Shown piece by piece: positions 13,001 to 22,333 of a stretch of 64,000 nucleotides of DNA. Source of the DNA: Stratiolaelaps scimitus (taxonomy: Eukaryota; Arthropoda; Arachnida; Mesostigmata; Laelapidae); the NCBI GenBank assembly GCA_019614645.1, contig JABWDB010000012.1, forward strand, positions 3,968,001-4,032,000. The letters run 5' to 3'. Numbering within the stretch: position 1 is the first letter of the stretch; each line of letters starts with the position of its first letter. The translations under genes and the position numbers were made by a program. Below the pieces are notes generated by a model, which saw nothing but the letters and a program-made list of their open reading frames with translations, made no database searches and was not told where the DNA came from.

Positions 13001-15682
13001 TTTACGATAGACAGCATTTCTCGGTACTTATTATTATTATTGTTGTTGTTATTATGGCTATGGCCACCGCATTACTGCTGCTACCCGTGAGCCCTGTGTC
13101 CGACAGTAAGTTGCAGAGTACAAGCGGCTCACGGCTGCTGATGCGGCCACATTCGACGAATGACGATAAACGTGATACACAGTCATGATACAAGTGAGCC
13201 GCGCGTACCGGGCGTGAGTCGTACGCTCGAATACAGCCGCCGCTGTTGGCTCACCCGTGATCCGTAGGCTATTCTCACCCGGCAAACAGCGCTGACCAAC
13301 TGAACTGACTGCTCGGATGAATCCGCGTCCAATATCGAATCAACGGTCACCAACCAACGCTGCGGATGGGACGGGACTCACGGTGGCTCGCGCGCGGGCT
13401 TCGCTAAACCCCGCTGGCGCAGCCGCTGCAGCCAACAATGACGCGATGCGACTGCGTTGAGCTGTTGGGCGGTGCCGGCGACCGGTTGCTTGCTCGGGAG
13501 GTCGGGGCGCACACACTGACAGTCAGACCGACATGTCGCTCGGAGAAGGGTGTCAAACACAGATCTGCTTGATAGAGATGGACAGGCAGATAGCAAGAGG
13601 CAGAAACAGCGAAAGGCAACGTACCATCCGTCATCCAGGAAAAAGCGAGGAACTGTCGCAGTCAGGGGAAAGAGATCAGAGACAGAGCGAGAGAGAGAGG
13701 CCGTGTGTGTGTGTGTGTTTGTGACACAGATGACAGAGAAAGACGCTCGGAGCTGAGCAGGCGACAGTCGGCGAACAGTCTCAGCGGTGACAGATGCCCA
13801 TCAGAGCCCTGTCTATAGTTGCTGCCTCTCTCTCTCTCTCTCAGACTTCTCTGCCGAGCGCTCGTACCGCACCGATGGCATCCTTTAGTGGAAGCGCATC
13901 CTTTCACTGTTTAGCTCTCTTGATAACGGCGGGATTTTGAGCGCGTTGTTCTCTCGTTCCTTCAGCCGGTTACTTAGTAGTTAGTTAGTGGCAGTTAAAC
14001 GGAACGCCTTCGTACGTCACTGATTTGATGATGTTTAACGCAGTTGTACCGTCGCTGTTTGGTTTCGTTGTCATTTTCATATCTGCATGTCACAGCGAGC
14101 TGGCGACACTTGCGCGAGCTGTGCAACGGTGAACGGTGTCCCATGCAATCCATCACCTCATTCGGTACTCGGTATCATCGTCGTTCGGGTTGACGCGGAG
14201 GCGGAGGCCGTCCATTCATTGCCTTCAGGGTTGGCACGGCCCGATGTCAGATTTGTACAACCGCCACTTCGCTGTTGCAGCTCGACAGCAAACAGACGCT
14301 GCAGTTGTTGATCTGTATTACGTGCAAATCGATTGCTGGGGAGGGGGGGCAGCAGCTCATTCGTGTTCCATTCGCTCACGTTGTTTTTGCTGGTGTGCAC
14401 ACAAACAGCGTCGGACAGGACACCTGTCAAATGTTCCCGCAATGGCCGCCACTCGACTCAGCGAACGCGTAACAGCGCCGAAACGCCAACGGTTGGGGCC
14501 AACCCTCGACAGATGCATTCGTGGTGACTACGAAATCATCGATGCCGACTAGGCGGGCCGTTATCGTCCACTGCGCTGAATGCGCACAGATGATGAAGAT
14601 GCTACTCTCTGCAGGGCCGGAGACAAAACACGCCCGCGCTGAAGACGCTGCCAGTCAGTCAGTCAATCGGCGTGTTTATCCGCTGTAGTTCGCCATAACA
14701 ACGACGACGAAGACGACGATCATTGAGCCTTGAGACACATTGCCAAACGCGTGGCAAGCGATGGTAATAATGATGATGATGGTCAATATTTGAAGAGTCC
14801 GCTTCCTCAAGATGCCTTTCGTCTCGGGACAACGAAGTTCGTGCTTGATGCTGCCTACGGTTGTAGCTTTCAGCAGGAACGGCGAACGCCTGTCTAATCA
14901 TCCCAGTGTTGTTCGGGATTTATATACGATGTTATCATTAGTGTCTCTTATGAATGATCCATTGTTGTTGTTGTTGTTGCTGTTTTTGTGGCTTGGCCTT
15001 CGTTCGTATATTGGCTTGGGGGGAGGGGGCTACTTCACACGGGCTCATTATCTCCTCTCGCTGACTACTAATGCTTTGGCCTTAATGACAGAAAAAAAAG
15101 GACATTTATGTCACTTCTTCTTGAAGGTCTACTACGCCGCTCCCTCCCGGAGCGAGCAACAGCTTTCTGCGCTTCCATGGTCCCGCTACCGCAAACTCAC
15201 TCTCAAACAGTCTCGCAGCTCGTTCATCTTAATCCACTTTCAAGGGTTGGTGTTCCTCTCCGTCTACACCCTCGTCCACTGACTATATTGACTACGATAT
15301 TCAACTCGTCGCTAGCCAACGACAACCACAACGATGCATCATTGGCTGTATGTTTTAGTGGCGTAGCCGGCATTTTCTGCATGCATTCCCGGGCATCATG
15401 TTGATTCGTTCAATCGGTATCAGACCTCAGTCGCCTCAGTGCGTGCGTGCTTGTCTACGCGCGTGTGTGTTGCTGTGAGTGTGTGTGTGTGTGTATCTTC
15501 GTGTCATATCTCTCTGTCTGTCCTTAACTTCTATGTCTCCTGCTGAGTTGAAATCACAAGCTTTGGTTTTTCGGGGGCGTAGCCCTTCTGGCCTTGGGCC
15601 GGACGAGCTGACGCGGTGGTGCGTCTGGTGTCGGTTTTGTTGAACCATCTGCGCCGCCAGGACCAGGGGCGGACGCCATTAC
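9701..15682. other. Region downstream of the noc-like gene, including its probable 3' UTR
   Basis: The part next to 15683 should contain the 3' untranslated region of the minus-strand noc-like gene, but its end cannot be fixed: no AATAAA was seen on the minus strand, only TATAAA at 14924-14919 and CATAAA at 15110-15105. The rest holds simple repeats, including CGTC units near 11879-11900, GGAC units near 12178-12194 and TTG repeats near 12598-12620. An ATG-initiated 279-codon frame at 9772-10611 (plus) is unusually long for this region but resembles no family I know. Confidence 0.45.
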
Positions 15683-17203
15683 CTATGGGTGCACCGGCGG
15701 ACCCAAGCGTTGGCCGTACATCGCGTACGGGTTGTACATGCTGAACATGGATAGGGCCGCTGCGCTCGGATGAGGCAGAGGTGGGAAGGGCGCTCCGGGG
15801 AAGCCGGCCGGAAGTGGCGGCGTCAACGTGGGCGGAGTGCTTGCCGTCGCCGAGCCGGTCGACGATGCTGATGATGAGCCCGTTGACGACGATCCGGTCG
15901 TGTTCGAGGACGAGCCGGAGGTCGAGCTCGACGAGCTCTTCGATGTCGGCGGACTCGAGTACGGGTGGAAACGCGCCCCGCCCGAAGACGACGTCGACGA
16001 TCCAATGGGGCTAAGCGAAGGTGATGGATACGAACGGCGCAGCGAGGCCGACGAGGCTGCCGGTGGCGGGAGTGGCGCCAGGGGCGTCAGCGGCGCCGCC
16101 AACGGCGGCGACGTCGTCGCGCTACCGAAAGGCGATAGGCCAGGCGGCGTCAAAAGCGGATGATGCAGGTCACCGCCCGGCAGCGTCGTATGCGTACGCA
16201 GGTGGCCGAGCAGTTCCTCCGAGGAGCTAAATCGCTTACCGCAATACGAGTCGCCTACCATCCAGCTGCATACGTTGGGGGTGCGTCCTGCAAGCGGATG
16301 AGCGGGATACGGTGGGAAGAGTGCTGAAGAGCCGTGTAGGCCGGGCAGGAAGGGTATAGCAGGTGGCACGACACGCTCATGTGTGCACGACGTGCAGCCA
16401 GATGGACAGGGCGCAAGCTGCGCGGACTGCATCGACAGCTGACAGCTAGAGCACAACGGGTCGCGGCATACGGGTACAAGGCTGACGCCGCCTGAAGGCG
16501 TCTTCACTCGCGCATAGCCGGCGTACGACGACAGGCCGGGAGCATACGGACTCGGTAGGCCTTTGAAGTCTAGAGGATGGTGTCCCGCACCCAGGGGAGA
16601 TGCCGCACCGGCCAATGGGTGGCCTGCCGCGGCCGCTAGATTCTTGTACGCTAGGCTGAGTGCGGCGAGACTTTCCTTGGGATCGCCACGCGACAGGTGC
16701 TCAAGACCGGGATAGCCAAGTCCCGAAAGTGTGGTCGTGCTCGATGACGTGACACTTGCTGCTGACGTGATCGATGCGGCGGGCGACGAGGCGCCGCCTT
16801 TCGGCGTTGATTTGCCTCCCTTGTCACTCTTCTCCGATACGGCAGGCGAGGTTCGTGGTGACCGTTGGCTCAGTGGACTACTTCGGCTTCGTCGGTCGTC
16901 ATCCTTCAGCTCAGATCGGGGCGGGGTTGGGCTCTTTTTTAAGTTGAGGTCGTACGGCTTAAAAGCAGGTTGGCTCTTCTCGCTGTCGTTACTTGAGCTG
17001 TTCGAGTTGCCAGTGCTTCCTGATGATGAGCCAAGGCCGGCCAAGCTGCTCGAAGATAAATCCAACTTCTTTCTGTCGTCTGTGGACTTCTTGCTCTTTG
17101 CCTCGCTGTTAACACTTAGCATAGGCTTGTGGTTGGGGCTGTCCATCCCGATATTACTGCACGTCTGCGCCAGCAGCGCGAGAGGACTCTTTTTCGCGTC
17201 CAG
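15683..17203 (-). CDS. noc: noc/elbow-family (NET) zinc-finger transcriptional regulator, exon 2 with stop codon
   Basis: This exon encodes residues 61-566 of a predicted 566-residue nuclear regulator of the no ocelli/elbow/ZNF503-ZNF703 family. The minus strand has a pyrimidine-rich acceptor ending in TTGTTGCAG just before codon CTG at 17203. Motifs in order: LDAKK then SPLALLA (66-72, the Sp motif); FKPY (141-144), equivalent to the family motif tied to Groucho-type co-repressor binding; a buttonhead-like Cys box CRDPLCSSC (306-314); one atypical C2H2 finger, C372-X8-C381-X12-H394-X3-H398 (nt 16270-16190), whose wide Cys spacing is typical of this family; and a conserved C-terminus, YNPYAMYGQRLGPPVHP. 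Ser-, Pro- and Ala-rich linkers separate the motifs. Known members mostly repress transcription through partners; in flies they pattern head, legs and tracheae. The open frame continues upstream to 17299, but that stretch is intron. No AATAAA was seen in the 5 kb downstream; the nearest variants are TATAAA (minus, 14924-14919) and CATAAA (15110-15105). Telling noc from elB orthology needs a phylogeny. Confidence 0.95.
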   Translation of the reverse strand: MDAKKSPLALLAQTCSNIGMDSPNHKPMLSVNSEAKSKKSTDDRKKLDLSSSSLAGLGSSSGSTGNSNSSSNDSEKSQPAFKPYDLNLKKSPTPPRSELKDDDRRSRSSPLSQRSPRTSPAVSEKSDKGGKSTPKGGASSPAASITSAASVTSSSTTTLSGLGYPGLEHLSRGDPKESLAALSLAYKNLAAAAGHPLAGAASPLGAGHHPLDFKGLPSPYAPGLSSYAGYARVKTPSGGVSLVPVCRDPLCSSCQLSMQSAQLAPCPSGCTSCTHERVVPPAIPFLPGLHGSSALFPPYPAHPLAGRTPNVCSWMVGDSYCGKRFSSSEELLGHLRTHTTLPGGDLHHPLLTPPGLSPFGSATTSPPLAAPLTPLAPLPPPAASSASLRRSYPSPSLSPIGSSTSSSGGARFHPYSSPPTSKSSSSSTSGSSSNTTGSSSTGSSSASSTGSATASTPPTLTPPLPAGFPGAPFPPLPHPSAAALSMFSMYNPYAMYGQRLGPPVHP

Positions 17204-18196
17204 CTGCAACAAGACGACGTTAACGTTAGAAGTAGTATACGAGCAGTATATTACTATTATTGTTATTATCAGCAACATTATCATTAACGGCTCCGGCAAT
17301 AAGTATGACGCTCGGTTGACGAATTTGGAGGCGACATAGCAATTTGGGCATCGCGTATATTATTCAAATAATATACAGTGATACATCTCAGTAGAGTTGC
17401 CCTGTATGAAATACATAGGAAGGTTAAGTGCGTATTAAGCACATGGCGGCGACACTCAATGGTGCCATCTGCATCGAATTCTATTGCCGGTACTGCCTAA
17501 TTAACTCAGTGAAAAAATACCGGGACCAACGTGTTTAAGTGGAAAACCACTCGTATATGTCTATATAGATATAATAGTCAAGGGTTATTACGACTTCGCA
17601 TTCGTTTGAGGGTGAAGAAAATATATAGCGTGTGCTAGAAATACTGCCTGAGGCGTCTAGCTGTCGTAAACGATTGTCAAGAAATCCGTTTCCGTTTTCA
17701 AGAAATAGACGCTCCAATCCTATTGTATACAAAAACAAGACCCACGTGAAAGAGGAATTCGTCAAAGAATAGCTTGCGGAGTCAATTTGCTTAATTATCT
17801 AGCGCGCTGTAACCGTAGAATTAAATACGCTGTTTAGTTACGACGATAATGGTCTCGGTTGAGAGGGGACAAGATGCCGGGGTCGATCACCACCCCATGG
17901 ACTCGGAAGCAATTCACTCAAACGGGCCAGGGGAACCCCTTTGCAACATCAGGCAGCATAACAGCGCAGCGTTATTTGTCTGCGAAATTCACCTAAATAT
18001 CGAAAGAGTTCAGTACGCATCCAACCAAAGCATGGTAGCTCCCTGCAGCCACAATCTGCCCACATCACAATGAGACTGATCTCGAGAAGGGGGGAATGCG
18101 ACCCAAAGATCAACGGGCGTAACAATAATGGTATCGTCCTGTCTCGATAGGAGACCGTGAATGCCTCTCATGCTGCTTGAGATTCGTGTTCCTTAC
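17204..18196 (-). other. Intron 1 of the noc-like gene
   Basis: A 993-base GT-AG intron, phase 0, runs from donor GTAAGG (18196) to acceptor TTGTTGCAG (17204). The assignment rests on the family homology on both sides, which becomes continuous when the intron is removed. It is poor in microsatellites compared with the flanks. It holds a perfect 10-bp inverted repeat with a 2-base spacer (GTATATTATT / AATAATATAC, 17355-17376). I see no nested gene. Confidence 0.88.
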
Positions 18197-18376
18197 CGTC
18201 GTTGGCAAAGGCGACAGGTACTCCGGCCTGAGATACTGATTCGGGTTTGGTGTGAGCATTTTGCCACTGTGGTTTCTCCGGTTCGCTCCAATCTTCCTGT
18301 TCTTCTCAGTAGCGATATTGCTATTACTAGTATAACTAACAGCTTCGATTAGTGATGACGTCGACCGCTTCGACAT
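18197..18376 (-). CDS. noc: noc/elbow-family regulator, exon 1 (N-terminal 60 residues)
   Basis: The exon ends in a segment diagnostic of the NET family: GKMLTPNPNQYLRPEYLSPLPTT without its first residues (MLTP at 40-43, YLRPEYLSPLP at 48-58). In relatives this sits directly before LDAKKSPLALLAQTC. The donor ACG|GTAAGG at 18197/18196 is phase 0 and matches the phase-0 acceptor at 17203, so the join restores the family order. The start at 18376 is the first ATG in this frame; the frame stays open upstream to at least 18586 without another ATG. Its context (GTTG before ATG, T at -3) is weak, and residues 1-38 (MSKRSTSSLIEA...) match nothing I know, so an upstream coding exon or the internal ATG at residue 40 remains possible. 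An (AT)n array at 18463-18481 lies about 90 bases upstream, in the presumed leader or promoter. Confidence 0.85.
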
Positions 18377-20682
18377 CAACCACGAAGTTGAAGGCCACCA
18401 AACTGAGTGCAGCACGAAAATCCAATTGAGCAAAGTGTCGCTTAGTGGTTCGCGTCGACGCGTATATATATATATATATATGCGTGTATCAATATATCCA
18501 AGTGTTGGGTTGTACAAAGACTGATCGTGGACCAAAGCACAGTGTCTCACGAAGTCACACACAATGGGCACAATGTTGTAGAGCACGAATTTTCTCCCTT
18601 CGTTAGTGTATCAGCCAGCGTCTGTGAACGCTGTTCCAAGTGTGTTGTTGTTATTATTATTGTTATCCTATGAGGCACTTGTACACGACGTTGATCAGTG
18701 GAGTCGACGACAGCTGGTACCCATCAATGATATGGACTCGTACCATGACGTCAGCTGTTTGTCGCCTGTAATTCCCTGCTTCGACGACAAGACCCCCCGT
18801 GGTATATTTCACTCACAAACTTGGTTCACCGAGAGCGCGATCCGACGGTGGCTCGCTCGCGTCGTCATTGGATGTTGAAGCACACACGATCTCCTGGATA
18901 AAATCCGCTGTTGTTGGTATTCGACAAACCGAGATTGATCCAGTGTAATGGTAACGAATCGAGCAGTGTTTTTGCACAGTTTGATTATTTCTCGTTTTTC
19001 AACGACGTTTGAGCAAATTCAGCCGTTGCCTCGGACGGGATCGGCTGCAGCTGCGTTCGTCAGATGGCAGCACACGCGCACACAAGTTACCTTCCTCACC
19101 AAGCTATATATATATATATATGTATATAGCGAGCACCCGTTGTGTTCCACAAGAAGAAAGATCTCGTTTAGCTTTACCACAACACGAAACTGTATCCGTT
19201 TTGTTCTTCAGACAGTGATCGCCTCCGCAGGGTCAGCTCGAGTCCCTTCTCGCTCGGGCTAGCTCTCTACGTCTGTTCAATAGACATCTGTGAACGCTGC
19301 GCGTCTGCGGGAATGTTGGCGACCGCCGTCCAGCAGGAGGTCTCACCACGATATGCTATCGGAGTCTCTGCTCTGCGGCGAGCTGCGAGCGCGATGGCGA
19401 GCTGTCCTCTCCCACGCCAGGGTGGCGGGGGTCGCCGACAATGGCAAGGGTCGCCGAGGTCCCTCGCCGTTTCGGGGAAGGGACCGCTCAGCAGCGGGCG
19501 CGTTCGTGCTCAGAACAAGAGAGGGCTATAAGTAGTTGTGAGTCGAGCTGGCCTTTCGTTTAACGCCGCAACGAGTCGTCGTGTGGTGCTAAAGACTGAC
19601 GCGTGGAGAGGAGGAAACGTGCGAATTACATAGACACGCAAAGCGATCAACAGCAGCAGCACCAGTAGTAGGAGGAGAGAGACAGAGAGATGTATATATA
19701 TATATATATATATATGTATACAGAGATAGAAAGAGATATAGAAGAGGTGAGAACGAGTTTGTGTACGTAAATGATGCTGGTTGTAGATCGCAGGTATGGG
19801 GGCTGATTACGCCCTTTGGCGCCGCAGGAAAATCACCGATTGATGGACGGCGGCGTCCACTTATGGAATGAGCAAGAAATTGCTGTTGGCACTGCCACAG
19901 CGGCGAGGTATGATGATCCAGCATCATGAATTAAGAGCTGCTGCGTGAGAGTTTCTCTAGGGCGAGGTGTCAGAATGGTGGTGGGGTTGAAGATCGCTGC
20001 CACCGATTTGTTTTGTCCGGCAACTGGTTAACAACAGGCAACTACGCTCAACTCGAACTGAGCATTCATCGTCTGATCGACGTAATGTCACACCGCGCAC
20101 CACTAGACCCAAAGGTGGACAGCTTAAACGAGCGGTCTACACGTAACCGTTCACGCTTGTCCTGCCCGGTCCTCTCGGGCTGATCCCGCCTCGGTCGCCG
20201 CTACCATCTGCATCATCATCATCATTCCCGTGTCATCTTGCACAGCAGCAGTATTCGCTGGCGCGACCGCTGACGCTGTTGTGGCCCACTGCGCCGGCAG
20301 CGGCAAAAGGAGACAACGTGAGTGGCCGAACCCGACTGGTTGTCTGATGAGAGTCAGCCGAGTCAGCAGGACTCCGAACGTGGCCGACAGTCAGAGCTCC
20401 CTCCGCGCGACGATCAGGCTGGTGCCACATCTAACCCGACCGAGAGAGGAAAGGAGGAGGCATTCAGGCTCTGTCTAGCTAAGTCAGTTCGCTCGCCAGG
20501 CTCATCCGCGTTGGGTGGTGATGGCGACGGCGAGAAAGCTGTTCCGCCACCACCACTAGCACCACCACTGCTGCTGCTACGATGAGTCTGACTCTCGGTC
20601 GGTTTCGGCATCGTGTGATCCGTCTTCGCGCTGTCGCCTGTCAGCCCTTTGCGCGAAAACAGCGGAGAGATGGAAAGACAGA

Positions 20683-20686
<4 letters not shown>

Positions 20687-20751
<65 letters not shown>
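20687..20751. repeat. (GA)n microsatellite
   Basis: An uninterrupted GA run of about 65 bases, the longest purine mirror repeat in the window, able in principle to form triplex (H-) DNA. It lies about 2.3 kb upstream of the first ATG of the noc-like gene. Confidence 0.96.
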
Positions 20752-20753
<2 letters not shown>

Positions 20754-22293
20754 GCAGCAGCAAGAAAAGAGCCAACGAAGGGAAAGCGAAGGAAAGCAAA
20801 AACCGAGAGAGAAAGGAGAGAGAGAGAAAGAAAGATGTGCGAGCCCAAGTGTGTTATGCTGGTTGCGAGAAAGGTGCTGTGTCGCTGATTCTCTGCTATT
20901 GGAGCTGGAGCGAGCGAGCGAGAGAGAGAGAGAGAGCGAGAGAGAATCTATGAGCCCTATCTATCACGGTATGGCCACAAGCGCCTCTGTCTGCTGGCTG
21001 CCAATCAGCAATGATTTATTTAGCCATCATCCAATCTAACAGCAGCGGCGGCGACGGCTGCGGCGGTGTCAGCAGCAGGAGGAGGAGCACTCATAGTCGT
21101 GATGGTGGTGGTACTGGTGATGATGGCAGACTATGGTGTTCGTGGCATCATCAACGAGCTGCTGCTGCTGCTGCTGCGAGGCTGGTGTTCTGTTCATGGC
21201 GGGAGACGGCGCGTCGACGACGTCGAACACGCAAGCAGAGGCTGGCTGCCTGGTGGTCCGTCTGTCTAATAATGGCTGGGATGAATGAACAAACGAATGT
21301 CGAATGGTTGCCGTTGCTGCCGCCGGCAGTAGTCGCTTGCTCGACGGATGCAAGGAACTATCTCACAGCAGGCAGGCAACAACCCCGCAGGTATAGCAAG
21401 CTACATGTCATACGACTGTTACTAATACAGTTCGGGTGTTCATATGTGGGGCATGGTGCGGCAAGCTATTGCCGTGCTGCTGAAACACCCGAACGGTCCG
21501 GTCCGGCAGTAGTGGATGTTTATTGTATCAACAACTAATCGTAGATGGATACACAACACTTTCGCAGTAGTAAATAGCAGCAGCCGAAGTCGTCGTCGTT
21601 GTCGTCAAGTGTCCGAAAGATACAATTCGTGTACTCCGCGCCCGACCCTGATATCGGAGCACGGAGCGAGGCGGATGGGGACCGTCAGGCGTAGGGGGAC
21701 CAGGGGAGATGAAGGGAATGGAAGCCAATTAAATAGCTGTCGCGCCGTTGATTCGCATTCTGTAACATTAGCAAACGGGCGTCTGTTTCTTTGTTCTAAC
21801 AATACATGACCGACAATGTGTGCGATCGAGTTTCGTAACTGTGTGTAACGAAATATTGAAAAGCATTGACCTGGAACGAGAACTGCTGCATCCTCGGTAC
21901 CGACCAGTGGGCAGAGCCACTTTTGCAACTCATATAGCAACTAATTGATATACGGCAAATTGCAGCGTGTCGGTGGGCGGACGGACGCGTTTCGTAACTA
22001 AGCGTGTTTCTGGTCGGACGCGCTGGCGAAGGCAATTTGTTAAAGGTTGAAAAGCGATAACTCAGCCGTCCATTTGTTCGTGGATGTCGAACAGAGGGAC
22101 AGAGTCGCTGTATGTCCCCTGCCGACATTCAGCGATAAGCGTCCGAGTGAACAAAGAGAAATTGTAGCTGGGCTAGCTCCACATGCGGATTGACGACAAG
22201 GTGTAGATAGCTTTCAACATGTTTGCCTTGTGTACTGTATTAAGTTGAACTTCAAGAAGTGTTTGATGTGTAATCTATGATATGGAGCCATCG

Positions 22294-22297
<4 letters not shown>

Positions 22298-22332
<35 letters not shown>
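22298..22332. repeat. (AT)n microsatellite
   Basis: A perfect AT dinucleotide run of about 35 bases. Confidence 0.95.

Positions 22333-22333
<1 letters not shown>

Noticed and set aside
16858..16880. A-box-like GGCTCAGTGG on the plus strand
   Set aside because: It lies within the coding exon of the noc-like gene and has no B box at the right distance.
17204..17299. Extension of the noc exon 2 frame upstream to 17299
   Set aside because: It begins with TTG and crosses the splice acceptor at 17204; the family sequence starts exactly at the acceptor, so this part is intron.
16731..17339. 202-codon plus-strand open frame
   Set aside because: It lies antisense to noc exon 2 and is an effect of that exon's GC-rich codon bias; it has no domain of its own. 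The same holds for the plus-strand frames at 15781-16230.
18515..18530. Initiator-like TCAGTC on the minus strand (A at 18522) as the noc start site
   Set aside because: No TATA box at -30 and no downstream element at the required spacing; six-base matches are common by chance.
18377..18586. Extension of the exon 1 frame upstream to 18586 as coding
   Set aside because: It begins with GTG, has no ATG before 18376 and translates an AT microsatellite as Ile-Tyr repeats.
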